A stretch of DNA of 64,000 bases from the NCBI GenBank assembly GCA_033439265.1, contig JAVTVX010000012.1, forward strand, positions 35,032,261 through 35,096,260. The letters are read 5' to 3'. Of the stretch, positions 51,012-62,036 are shown in pieces (positions within the stretch are counted from its first letter, which is position 1; every line of letters begins with the position of its first letter). A program made the position numbers and the translations under genes. The DNA is from Dillenia suffruticosa (Eukaryota; Streptophyta; Magnoliopsida; Dilleniales; Dilleniaceae). The notes under the pieces were generated by a model that was given only the letters and a program-made list of their open reading frames with translations, did no database searches and was not told the origin of the DNA.

Positions 51012-51707
51012 TGTTACGAACCCCAAAATGACCCACGAACGTATAAGGTCTCTGTAACCCATGAAGATAGCTGGACAAGTTTCTAAGAAAGACACTTAGT
51101 TATAAATAGGAGAGGAAATAAATGTTGAGGGTGTAATAAATGAAGATGATTCAAAGAGTTGTAAGTGAACTTAAAAGATACATTTATGATAGAGGAAATC
51201 TAAGGAATATATTCTAGAATAGCATTTATAAAAGGGATCAAAAGTCACTTAGATTAGTGGCTAAGATTTTAGATGATCAAAGGGCCATTTAGATATGTGG
51301 TTAGAATATAATATGACCCTTTATACTTCCTCTCCCCCTAGCCCATAAATAAGCAACCCTCAAACATTGTAATCATTCAATCCAATTTCAAATATGAAAA
51401 TATAACTCCATTTTCTCTTATTGAGAGTGATTTATCTAAGACTCTTAGGTAAATCAAGACTTCCTAAGTTCAAGTAGGCTCACGATTCCTTTCTTTTCCT
51501 AGGGCCATGTTCAACCTTTCCCTTAACTTTTGTTACCTTAGCTCTTGTTTCATTCACCAATTATGCAACCACTTTGCTCAAGGAACCCTCTCCTCTTTGG
51601 ACATAGCTGCCGCCAGAGGCCTAATCCAATCCCGTACCCAAAAATCATCCCGTCAACACGCTCACCAAGTAGTGCTCCAGATGGCCCATCGACCCATGCT
51701 CATTACA
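51012..51707 (+). repeat. 5' LTR of the gypsy element
   Basis: Starts TGTTACGAACCCC, contains CCTAGCCCATAAATAAGCAA (TATA-like region near 51338-51355), and ends CTCATTACA just before the primer-binding site. Confidence 0.85.
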
Positions 51708-52378
51708 ATTGGTGTTTTTGTTGGGAATTGGGCTTGTCCACCCACACAGCAAACACTACCATCACATTTTGTTGAGAGAAAACATCATCGCCATATTTCA
51801 TTGAGAGTTAACATCCATACCATCCTTTTGGTAATCAATTGTGTTCATTTGTAATCCACAAGTGATCATGACTGAGAAGAATCCAACCAAAAGGAGAGAA
51901 TTGACGCACTTGCGGAGGCATCGAAAAGAGCAAAATCCGACACTGATCAATGACTTTCCAACATTGAGCAAAGCTTGGCAGACATTATAAGTATGGTCCA
52001 AAGCATGTGGAAAGCAGCATTACCACCCGAGCAAAGAAGTTACCATCTCCAAAAGGAGGTGCCTTATCAAGCCACGACTCCAATAGAAGAGGCCCCTTCA
52101 CTTGTGGTCCATCGTGAACCAGCAAAGCAAAACCATAGAGCAAACAGTTTGCTCCAAGGCCCAAACCACCAACCTAGAAAGGATCTACCACCAGGAGCCT
52201 AGAGGGATGAGAAACTGTAGGCAATACCGCCCAGCCTAAAAGGAAGTCCAACTCATTGGACAACCCAAATAATTTCAGCCTCCTTCAACCACAGGAAGAA
52301 TCCAAAGTTGGAGAATCGGTGTACCTCCACTTCACCACACGAGCGACAAAAGAAATTCCGAGCAAGCTACCATAACAT

Positions 52379-52701
52379 TAAAGGACAAGTATTATGGTCC
52401 TTATCCAATTGTGGCTAAATACGGAACGATGGCATATAAGCTCGACCTTCCGTCTCATATTCGCATGTACCTGGTTTTTCATTGGAGTTGGCTGAGAAAA
52501 CGAGCAAAAAACATCTCTCACCTAACAACCACAGTACCAAAGTTCGAGTATAATGGAAACCCATTCCCCGTACCAACACAAGAGGACCCTTTGCTTGTGG
52601 TCCATCAAGATCCAACTTTGAACCTTGAGGACAAGATTGGTCTTCAAGGGGGGCGAATGTTACGAATCCCGAGATGGTCCACGAACCCAAGCACCAAATA
52701 G
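52379..52701 (+). pseudogene. Remnant of gypsy pol (integrase C-terminal region)
   Basis: The frame reads KYYGPYPIVAKYGTMAYKLD and then LPSHIRMYLVFHWSWLRK. It corresponds to the YYGPY-I-K-G-AYKLELP-IHPVFHVSQLK signature at the end of Ty3/gypsy integrases, and closes with LEDKIGLQGG just before the purine tract. The reverse transcriptase, RNase H, protease and integrase core are absent. An upstream frame (about 51975-52200) with PSLVVHREP may be a further gag or pol scrap. Confidence 0.75.
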
Positions 52702-53401
52702 AGGACTACAAGGTCTCTATAAGCCATGAAGACTGCTTGTACCGGATAAGTTTCTAAGAAAGAGACACTTAGTAATAAATAGGATAAGAAAATAAATGCA
52801 ACGGAGTAAATGAAGGGATTCAAAGAGTTGTAAGAAAACTTAAGAGATGCATTTATGAGATAGGAAATTTAGGGGATATATTCTAGAACAACATTTATGA
52901 AAGAGATCAAGAGTCACTTAGATTAGTGACTAAAATCTAGGGTGATCAAAGAGCCACTTAGATATGTGGCTAGAATGTAATATGATCCTTTGTACTCTCC
53001 CTCCCTCCCTCCCCATAGCCTATAAATAGGCAACTCTCAAATATTTTTAATCATTCGGTTCAACTTCAAATATCAAATATCAAAATATAAGTTGCTTTTC
53101 TCTTATTGAGAGTTATTTATGTTAGGCTCTTAGGCAAGTCAAGGCATTATAAGTTTATGTAGGCTCACGGTGCCTTCCTCCGCCAAAATCCATGTTCAAC
53201 CTTTCCCTCTAACTAAATCATCTTAACTCGAGCCTTTTGCTCCATTTACCAACCGAGCAACCACTTTGCTCAATGAACCCTCTCCTTGTAGAGCATAAGT
53301 GCCGCAAAAGAGGCTTAATCCAACCTTTTACCCCAAAGTCATCCTGCTAACACACCCACCAAGCGGTACTCCTAGCGGTCCATTGACTCGGGTTTGTTAC
53401 A
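52658..53401 (+). repeat. 3' LTR of the gypsy element
   Basis: Starts TGTTACGAATCCC, contains CCATAGCCTATAAATAGGCA (the TATA-like block), and ends GGGTTTGTTACA. It carries small insertions relative to the 5' LTR (near 52690 and 52737). Confidence 0.85.
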
Positions 53402-53620
53402 CGATTCTCTCAGCATAATATTTTTTATTTTTAAATTTTAAATCCAAAATTTGGTTAAAAATTTATTACTTTATTCTATTAAATCGATTGTTCGTTGGTA
53501 GTGTCACGAGTTATTGTGATATTAGGATATCTAACCATCATAATTGACTAATTTATTATATAATATATAAATACATTATTAGACAAATCGTTTCATATCG
53601 AAGTAATGCTGAGATAGTAA
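53402..53620 (+). repeat. Right half of a dispersed AT-rich repeat split by the gypsy insertion
   Basis: The left half lies at about 50939-51011 (ACTTATATTTTGACTAATTC ... TTATTTAAGGGACGGTT). The right half resumes with CTCTCAGCATAATATTTTTT, AAATTTGGTTAAAAATTTAT and AAATCGATTGTTCGTTGGT. Together they match the uninterrupted copy at about 16290-16470. Confidence 0.6.
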
Positions 53621-53621
53621 A

Positions 53622-53785
53622 TTTTTTTTTTTTTTTTTTTTTTTGGCTCTTGGATTGAAGCGTTTCCTTTCTCAGGTTAAGGGATAAATAAGTTTTGAGA
53701 GGCCCATTGACACCAACGCTCGACTGGGGCTCTGGTGGCAAGGCTCTTTCTGCTTCCCTCGGTTCGAGCAATGGTACCTCAACTT
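53622..53785 (-). mobile_element. SINE-like retrosequence with a poly-A tail
   Basis: On the minus strand a body with ATTGCTCGAACCGAGGGAAG (box-B-like) and CAGAGCCCCAGTCGAGCG runs into a tail of about 23 A (53644-53622 as poly-T on the plus strand). Its 5' end is not clear. Confidence 0.35.
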
Positions 53786-54663
53786 TCTTCTGCTTATGCT
53801 TCTTTCTTAAACGTAGAGGTATTCTAAAATACCTCCCTTTTTCTCGTATTATTTAATGTGAGGTGAAAATTATCTTAAAAAATATTATATATAAAATATG
53901 ATATAAGAGAACTGTGAGAATTGGTGAAAACTCAACATTCTACCGCTTTAGGCTTTGCAATTTTCAGGCCAAGCCTAGGCTTTGCAAAAAATGCCTAGCG
54001 AGCTCGAACTAGAGTTGAGCTGACCACGTGTGTGTGTGTGTGTGTATGTATATAATATGATTATTTCTCTTATTTTGCATTTGATTAACAAAAGGGTAAT
54101 AGAGTAACCAGTAACCAACTCCATTATTCAGGCTTAAGGGCATGGGTATACCCTTTTTTTCTTTTTTACATAAAGTACACTAATGGCTCCACCAGATAAA
54201 AATTGATTAAAATAATAAATAAAAAAATTAATTTGAAAACAAAAAGTAATATAAATGGGTGGTCTTGGGCTTCCACATGGAGTAAATGTACAGACTTGGG
54301 CTCAATTGGTATGAGCTGGCCCAGTTAATAATGCATTATTATGAAATCGACCCACCCCTCGGATTTTCGCATGGCTTTGGGCAAGGCACAGAAAATAGTT
54401 TCAATCCCTTTGCTTATGGTTCGATCAACGGTACCCCCATTTTCCAAACAAAACCCCAAACATATTGAGGTATTCTAAAATACCTCCTAACTTTTTCGTC
54501 CCCTTCCATCCAGTAGGTGATCATAAATCCACAAAGAACCCGTCACAAGGTGCAGGTTTACATCACTACCATATAATCATGGCAATTGAAAATTAATCCA
54601 CCTAGACCCACCCACTTTTTCTTCCCTTCCATCTACGTGATCATAGACCCGCCAACAAGTTGA

Positions 54664-54665
<2 letters not shown>

Positions 54666-54699
<34 letters not shown>

Positions 54700-54775
54700 G
54701 GATATTTGAATCCCGAATCATGGGAATGGGGAAGAGGTTGTGACCATTATACTGTCTTCTCGTGAACACAGGTTA
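54666..54775 (-). mobile_element. Second poly-A-tailed SINE-like fragment
   Basis: On the minus strand GATTCGGGATTCAAATATCC (box-B-like) lies next to a tail of 31 A. Similar poly-T plus TTGAATTCGAGAT-type words occur near 19165, 55120 and 58690-58730, so these are probably decayed copies of one family. Confidence 0.4.
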
Positions 54776-55443
54776 TAAGTTTATATGTACCAACTCATAG
54801 CAATTCAAATTTTGGCTATGACTTCAAGGTTTATATATATTATTTATTATTTATTTATTTAATTTATAAATTATAGTTATATATATTTGGTTTTGTAATT
54901 ATTTTCTTTCTCTTTATTTAAATTTCAAACAAAATACTTGCTATTTTTTTTTAATGTGAACTTAAAGTTTTATGTTATTATCAGAGACGTGCTGTTAGAA
55001 CTCATTTCAAGTTCATATTTTCGTTGTTTTCTTTATTTTCATCATATGATATTTTGATAATATTTTTTTATTGAATCAATGATAGTAAAATTTTTAATGA
55101 TGAAGATGTATATATATATTTTTTTTAACGCAGAGATTCGAATATGAAATCATTAGATTGAGAGAAAAATTGTGATTACTAGGCTGTCCCCTTGGGACAA
55201 TGAAGATGTATACTCCTTACAACTTAATGATTTTACCCATAAACTTGATGTTAATCAAACATGGTCCTACTTGGAGTACCCCTCCACCCCCTTCTATCCC
55301 ACTCTGAAAATTTGAAAAAATTTACTCTCTGTGAACAAACCTTGCGCCGGCGAGTAAACCACAATCGAGTTTTTTATTATTATAAAAAAAGAAAGAAAAG
55401 AGAAATGGAAGAGAGGTTCATTGGACATGATATTTGAATAGCA

Positions 55444-55449
<6 letters not shown>

Positions 55450-55510
<61 letters not shown>
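55450..55510 (+). repeat. (GA)n microsatellite, about 61 bp
   Basis: Pure GA run. It lies at the left edge of the first copy of the direct repeat described next. Confidence 0.95.
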
Positions 55511-55512
<2 letters not shown>

Positions 55513-55519
55513 CATCCCC

Positions 55520-55870
55520 CAAAACATTACCCAATATAAATTTTTATTTCTTGTCAATTGTACTTATTTTAAGTATTATAATAATAGAAACGTTGAACAC
55601 AATTTTTCTTTACATGCATTAATGGATCTTTGAAACCATAGGCATTATGTAAACATAGAGTCTAGCTGTTAAAAAATCCTTAGACAATTATCATTTTTTT
55701 TTTCATTTTTGGTCAATTAGCCAAGGGATTTTACGATGGTGAACCACTTGTTTGCAGTTGTTCCTAAGTTGCCACGAGTTTGATGAAATTACGCGACTCT
55801 TGACTCGAAAGAAATGATTCGGTGTGTTCCATTCTGAGACCTTATCGGACTCTTTGTACTAATCCACCGA
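55520..55870 (+). repeat. Direct repeat pair, left copy (partner 57290-57625)
   Basis: Shared words include CATTACCCAATATAAATTTT / CATTACCTAATCTAACTTTT, ATTTCTTGTCAATTG, CACTTGTTTGCAGTTGTTCC / CATTTGTTTGGATTTCTTCC, and GAAAGAAATGATTCG / GAGGAAAGAACC. The copies are about 1.76 kb apart in the same orientation and well diverged. They could be two insertions of one element or an old local duplication. Confidence 0.6.
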
Positions 55871-56218
55871 CCCATAAAGGGAAACTTGATATTAATGGAT
55901 ATTCGACTGGGTGAGTAAAAATATTATGAATTTTTAATTAAATCTTAAATTTAAAAATTAAAAAAAAATTATATTAAGAAAGTTTTTTTTAATTAAATTT
56001 AATAATATTTAAATTAAATTAATTAAAATATAATTTTAAATATATAGATCCATCGTTTGAAGAAAAAAGAAAATGAGAGGACCTCGGTTGTTGCCTGTGG
56101 CTACGGGAAGGCATTAAAAATTTCCAAACCCCCTAAGGTCCATGGCTCGAGAAATGGGACCCAAAAACAAATTTAAAAGTATTCTAAAGTGCCCCCCCCC
56201 CTCTCTCTCTCTCTCTCA

Positions 56219-56450
56219 GAGTGAATGACAATTCAGCCATTACGTTCTCTGTTAATTTTCCATGATGGGTGTTACTACCGATAAAAATATTGAACCATTG
56301 TCAATCATTTTCTATTTCTGCCGGAAAGAGTGAATGACAATTCAACCATTCCATTGATAAATGTAACAATAGGTTTTGACGTTGATGAAAATGCTGAACG
56401 ATTATCATTCATTTTACTGCACTGCAAAAAATGGTGGGTGATGATTCAAC
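56219..56450 (+). repeat. Degenerate tandem repeat of about 110 bp, two copies
   Basis: GAGTGAATGACAATTCAGCC at about 56219 and GAGTGAATGACAATTCAACC at about 56328, each followed later by AAAATATTGAACCATTGTCA or AAAATGCTGAACGATTATCA. A further partial copy (GGTGATGATTCAAC) follows. Each copy is also partly self-complementary. Confidence 0.55.
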
Positions 56451-57289
56451 TACCAATTCGGTGAGAAATCACAATAATAATCGAATGATTACGAATTTTA
56501 TAAATATCACATTTTATACCAAATTTTACAGCCTTACGTGCAACATTCCCTACGAGTAAGGCATCAAAATGGAAGGGACCCTTTTTTCGGATTTCAGCCC
56601 ATTGGAGGTATGTTGATGAACTTGACCCTTCAATGTAGGGTAGTCATCAACTTACTATTTGCATAAATTTGTATTATATGGAAGCAACTCATCGCACAAA
56701 GTGGATTTTGGGATTGAATGAGCACCTTTTGATTGTTTACTTGATGCAAGTGAGTTTTGGTTTAGTATGGACACTTAATAGCACTATACAATCATATTGT
56801 TATTTTTGAAATTCTTATCACTACAAATTAAAAAAAGAAAAAAAGAAAACCCAACAAATTTCCTCTTTATTTCTCCTTAACTCTTGTGGGGGATGGAACC
56901 ATTGAAGCGTACTAGGGTTTGCTTGCTATTTTCTACTTTCTATTGTTCCAAAATCCTCGGTATTTTTTGTTGTAGGGTTATAAGTTGGATAAAAAAAAAC
57001 TTCCAAACTCAATCATTGCTGTCATGATCATCTTAATAATTAGAAATTTAAATTAGTAATATTTTTTTTGGTGATATTTGAGTACTGGTATTTAGAAAAC
57101 CAATTAATCCGACTTGATTAGTTGTGGAGTCCAATTAGGGATAGACTCTTTTTGATTTTATTTTTTCATTTTTAAAACTCAAATTTGAGATTTTCAATAA
57201 GAAATTTAGTATTGTCACGAAATCCAAAAATTGTTCGTAAATTTATAACATTTGAATACAACTTCGAGTGAGGAAGCTCCCTTTCTAAA

Positions 57290-57625
57290 TCATTACCTAA
57301 TCTAACTTTTAATTTCTTGTCAATTGCATTTATGTTAATTATCATAACAGCATAAATTTTAAACACTATTCTCCTGTATATATTAGAAATCACCAAGACC
57401 ATACACATTAAGTTAACACACTATGCGTGTGTTAAAAACATTGTTTGTAGAATCAAAAAAAAATATATGCTTTCTATCAGTTACTCAAACAATTTACGGC
57501 GGCAAATCATTTGTTTGGATTTCTTCCTAGGTATCATGAGCTTAATGAAACTACCCAACTCATTACTCCGAGGAAAGAACCTAAATGTGAGTTCAGTAGT
57601 CAGACTTGATGGGACTCCGTGGTAT
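57290..57625 (+). repeat. Direct repeat pair, right copy
   Basis: Counterpart of 55520-55870. No coding sequence is evident in either copy. A copy of the dispersed AT-rich repeat follows at about 57720-57905. Confidence 0.6.
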
Positions 57626-57905
57626 GTAATTTATTGGGACGGTTGTATAAATCTCCATTTTCTAATCCGTTACTTTTATATTTAAATTCTTATAAATATT
57701 CATCAATTATTATTTTAGTATTATACCGATTGATATTCGAAATTATATTATAACTAATTCAATTTAAGACAGTGATTCATTTAAAAGTTTACCCTTTCAA
57801 CGTTATTTTTTCCATGACAAATCACGAATCGAACTTGAAAATTTAATTAAAAAATTTAACGCTATATCCTATTAACCCAATTATCCATCGATTCCATTCA
57901 CCAAC

Positions 57906-60900
57906 TATGAGTGTAACGTTAAATTAAACTGATTATTAAAAAAAATAAACCAAAAGAATTGATTTTTTAAATTAGATTCCGTATGAACTGAATTATCGTG
58001 GTTTTAAATACCACATTGTAGAACTATTAATCATCTATGCCATACACGACGAGTAATGCTATATATATATTATATGAGTCAAAAATCAAATAAATCAAAT
58101 TTTAGTATAAAAATAGAAAATTTCAAACTAAAATTATTTATATTTAGTTAATATACGTTTCAATTTAAATAAAAAAATATTTAAAATATCTTAAATAAAA
58201 CTGTCAACTAAAATTTAAAAAATATATATATATGATATCAGCTGTGATAAAAAAAAGGGCTAGGGACTAATTAAATTTGTCATTTCATTTCAAAAGTGCA
58301 CTTCCTTTTTCCTTTCCCACATTTTTTTTTTCTTAGGTTGGTGCATGTAAGTGTTTGATTATATGAAAATTTCTGAAAAGTAAATTTTTTTTTTTTTTTT
58401 TGGGTGTAGAGGAAGAGTTGGTGGGAGTGATCATAAAAGAGCCTCCTTTTTCTATTATGACTCCCACTTGTTATTATGGCCATTCCACAATTTTTCTACT
58501 CTTTATTAACACCAAACACTATAATTGCTTCTGCAACTGTGTCCCCTTTTTCCATGGCTTGTTATGGAAAGGGCAGCTTTCTTCATAACAACTATGCTTG
58601 GTCCCTCTAAGCTTATCAAACACCTACCCCACTCCTGCAATTCCATGCTCTTTGTTATTCTTGCGTACCCATTCTTTTTTCTTCTCCTTTTTTTTTTATA
58701 TATATATATATATAAAATATTGAATTCGAGATCTTTAAAAGTGAAGGACTCACATTCTTCTCTTACGGAGAACTAGATGGGATTAGTTAGATTTTTTTTT
58801 CCCACTTTTCTATGTGTTAATTTATTTAATTTTTCAAAAGTTTCATTTGAAAAACCTTAATTTGTCTTAAACTATTTTATTTTATTTTTTGAAAGTTTAT
58901 TGCCAAGTTGTGCCAACAGACCCAAAAAGCCAATTTAATACTTAAATCTTTAGTGGGTAACATGAGGCGGTGTTCGTCTCAAAAAAAAAAAAAAAAAAAA
59001 AAGAGAGATGTGGTTGGATGATTACATTTCTCCTTTCAATGCTATTTAAATAAGCATTTAGAGTTCAATTAATTTTAGAGCTGTATGAAAACACATTATT
59101 TATTGCACATGAACAAGCCTTTTTCTTTTATCCTATTCATTTTGGAAATTATAGGCACAGATGTATAAAACAATAATTTTTGACATATTTGAGAAATATC
59201 ATCACAACCAGACATAATTTAAGTTAGCATTCTTTAAGGAGTAATTTTAATTTTCAGTAATTTTCAATTTATTCTGTGATTTATACACCAAGAGTAACTC
59301 TTATCGTATAATTCGCAAATCTCATGATAACCCCAACGTAAAAAAAATCAATTGTGAACAAGCTCTTATATAGTTTATTTTATCCGTAATATTTTCAATT
59401 AAAATGAAAATTTCTTATTAAGAAATATAGAATTTTATAAATAAAAATCTAATTTATTTTATAAAAATAATTAAAATTTTTTATTGTGCTAATTACTTTT
59501 TTTTTTCGTTAAAAAAGTGTTGAACGGCCAAATCACTTTTTCTTTGCCAGGTAACAAGTAAGAGAATTTATTGGGTACGAATTCCGGCCTTTGATTTGCA
59601 GTGACATTTTCTTAGATCGTTGGCATCTTGGCCTTGAGAATCACTAAATGTTTTGGATTTTTATACTGATGCATACTTAAACTAGTAAAATAAAGTGTTA
59701 ATTTTTTTAATTAAATATTAAATTTATAATTTAAAAATAAAATTAAAAATCATTCCCTAAATAAGACTCTACAAACACTTGAATTAGATTAGTTAGATAT
59801 CGTGGTGGAAACCAAAAAAATGTTTTGGCTCTTTATCATATGATCAGAAAAATATAGAAAATGAAACAAACATATTAGGTTATAAGAACAGAGTTAATGT
59901 CGTGTAAACCTATATACATTAAAGAAATCTATAAATTTTTCTTAAAACAATTTTAAAAAGCAACATTGTTTTGGGACCGCTAGCAACCCAAAACAAAAGG
60001 CATTCCTTTTGGAGTAGGAATTTTTTTCAAAGTCCAAAGAACACAATGCCCTAAAGACATAGCATATTATCAAAGTCGAACCGCCATTCACGGCATTTAT
60101 GAAAAAGAAAAAGATAAAGATAAAGAAAAAGAAAAAGAAAAGGAAAAAGGACAATTGACTCAATCAATTAAAGCATTTTAAATGATAACTTTTGACCTTA
60201 AACAAAAATTTCTAGCATGACCCTTTGTTTTTTTTTCTGGACCTGCAACTCATACCATACCAAACTAGAGGCGTTTCTCAAGGTGGGTTCTTGGCTTCTT
60301 GCCCCATTTAGGCATTTGTCACCGAGGGACTAGCCATAAGATTCTTCCTTACTAACCCTGACTAAAAAGTTGCAAATAAATCCAATTGAATTTAATTTTG
60401 ATTATTTTATAAATACAACAATAATAATATAAAAAATCCATATATAAATTTTTGTTCAGTTTTATATTCACCGCCTATCTATCGTAACCTTTTCTTCTTT
60501 ATATGGATTTGAAATCGGTCATGACGTAGTTGATTATTTTATTAATAAATTAAACTTAATTTAGAAACCGAGTTTAAAACTTATATCCAATTTCAAACTT
60601 TCGAGCAAGCTTTAATTAACTCAAATACTTCATTCAAACTCGATTTTTTTTTGTACTACCTTCAATATATATAATTATATTTTGATTAATTCGGTTTAAA
60701 TGTCTGTAGGGTCCTATTTAGAGGACAACTCTTCTAGCTTAACTTGAACTCAAAACTTGATTAAAAAACTTAATACTCAATTTCACTAAATTGACCGTTT
60801 ATCGGTAAACTTGACTTGCTTAATAAAAGAGTTTAAAAATTGTGCTTGTACCCGAATGAGCAAAATAAATCAAGCCAATCTCAAACTAGATATAGCCACA

Positions 60901-61134
60901 AACAACAATTAAGATGTTCATAACCCAAATACAAAAACAAAAATACTTTAATGGTTTTGCTTCTTAGAAGCATCACAAGTGCTTTGCAAACACAAAAAAT
61001 TAAATTACATTAACAAAACACAAAAGTATTCAAAAGCACAAACATATATAATTTAACCTTATTTTTCCTACTAATTTAGTATCCAAGACAAACAAACGAC
61101 CATAATTAATACAATCCAAACAAAAATAATCAAA
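57906..61134. other. Intergenic, no recognisable gene
   Basis: AT-rich, with A/T homopolymers (58387-58401, 58981-59003), a (GAAAAA)-like minisatellite at about 60099-60147, and dispersed-repeat copies near 59695-59790 (minus) and 60662-60800 (plus). The 60900-61134 part would include the 3' UTR of the E6-like gene. Confidence 0.5.
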
Positions 61135-61896
61135 TTAAGGCATAAACTCATCCTGATTAGCCTCTTGGTACTCTTCTTCCATGGAGTAGTTGTTGTTAGG
61201 CTCATAGGAATTCCCATTATTGTTGTTGCCATGGTAGTAAGAACCACCACCGCCATTCATGTTATAATGGTACTCATCATTATTCCTCATGTTCATAGCT
61301 CTAATTTTCTCGTACTCGTTATGGTATAAGTTGTTCTCTTTATTAACATCGTAAAAGTACTTACCATTTTCGAGGAATCTAGTGTCACTTATCCCTTGTT
61401 GTTGTTGTTTTTCATGGTATCCTTCATTGTTGTTGTTGTGCCTATACCTCGTATCGCTCATGCCTTGGTTTTCGGTCTCATAGGAGGCGGCATTGTTGTT
61501 GTAGTAGTAGTAATTTTTGTTGTTGTTTGTGGTGGTTCTTGTTGTGGGGTTGTTCTCAAAGGACTCTTCGGACTCCGTCTTGTAGTAGGTGGTCTCTGGG
61601 GTGTAGGTTTCTTCTCCAGTTGTGGTCTTTGTGGAGCGAAGTTGTTCGGTGTTGTGACGGTATAGGCCATAGCCATTTTGAGTTTGTGGGATGAAGTTTG
61701 GCTCCTCTTCTTCTTGCTTCTTGTTTTGTTGCTCTTTGGTTGGGAGTTCTTCGGTTTCCTTCACATTGTTGTTGTTGTCTTGGTAGCGATAGTGAGTGGC
61801 TTTGCTAAAGGACTGGACTTCTCTGGCATGGACTTGGAAAGAGAACAAGAGGATAAGAATTAAGATGCAGGAGAAGAATTTTGTGGAGGGAGACAT
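61135..61896 (-). CDS. E6-like: E6-like secreted Asn/Tyr-rich protein
   Basis: A single uninterrupted exon encodes 253 residues. Residues 1-24 form a clear signal peptide (MSPSTKFFSC..., hydrophobic ILILILLFSF, cleavage likely after VHA), so the product should enter the secretory pathway and probably the cell wall. The mature chain is hydrophilic and low-complexity: runs of N, Q, E and T, a YYYYNNN stretch, and two GMSDTR/GISDTR motifs (about 145-150 and 168-173), the second in GISDTRFLENGKYFYDV. That motif and the composition match the plant protein E6 family, named from a cotton-fibre-abundant protein whose exact function is unclear. The C-terminus is acidic (MEEEYQEANQDEFMP). The start codon is the only ATG giving the signal peptide. 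A TATA box lies about 70 bp upstream. GTT-rich plus-strand frames over this gene are artefacts of the Asn codons. Confidence 0.9.
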   Translation of the reverse strand: MSPSTKFFSCILILILLFSFQVHAREVQSFSKATHYRYQDNNNNVKETEELPTKEQQNKKQEEEEPNFIPQTQNGYGLYRHNTEQLRSTKTTTGEETYTPETTYYKTESEESFENNPTTRTTTNNNKNYYYYNNNAASYETENQGMSDTRYRHNNNNEGYHEKQQQQGISDTRFLENGKYFYDVNKENNLYHNEYEKIRAMNMRNNDEYHYNMNGGGGSYYHGNNNNGNSYEPNNNYSMEEEYQEANQDEFMP

Positions 61897-61963
61897 GGCG
61901 TAGTGCAGATAGTTTGTTGGCCTTTGTGGAGTTTACTGGGGAGCCTTATGATAATCTCAAAGT

Positions 61964-61971
61964 CTTATATA
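61964..61971 (-). promoter_or_regulatory. TATA box of the E6-like gene
   Basis: TATATAAG on the minus strand, about 70 bp upstream of the ATG at 61896. This predicts a short leader of roughly 35-45 nt. Confidence 0.65.
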
Positions 61972-61974
61972 GAA

Positions 61975-62036
61975 CCCTCCCTCCCTCCCTCCCCCCCCCC
62001 CTCTCTCTCTCTCTCTCCCCCCCCCCCCCCCGGGGG
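61975..62036 (-). repeat. G-run / GA tract next to the E6-like TATA box
   Basis: On the coding strand: a G run of about 15, then (GA)n, then a G run of about 12, then four GGGA repeats, ending directly at the TATA box. The plus strand shows the C/T complement. It has the composition of G-quadruplex or triplex-forming DNA. Confidence 0.85.

Larger units (their letters stand above)
51012..53401 (+). mobile_element. Internally deleted Ty3/gypsy LTR retrotransposon
   Basis: Two similar LTRs (TGTTACGAA...TTACA) flank about 950 bp. A purine tract (AAGGGGGGCGAA) immediately precedes the 3' LTR. A decayed primer-binding site, ATTGGTGTTTTTGTTGGGAA, starts right after the 5' LTR and resembles the common plant ATTGGCGCCGTCTGTGGGAA type with C-to-T changes. 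The 5-bp flanks CGGTT (51007-51011) and CGATT (53402-53406) fit a target duplication with one mismatch. Only a gag-like scrap and the end of pol remain, so the copy is non-autonomous and old; the LTRs differ at many positions and in length (696 versus 744 bp). Confidence 0.85.

Noticed and set aside
54286-54468. Small plus-strand frame ending near the second palindrome
   Set aside because: Short, no homology recognised, and embedded in repeat-rich DNA.
61396-61863. Plus-strand Val/Gly/Phe-rich frames opposite the E6-like gene
   Set aside because: They are the antisense shadow of Asn/Thr/Gln-rich codons in the real minus-strand gene.
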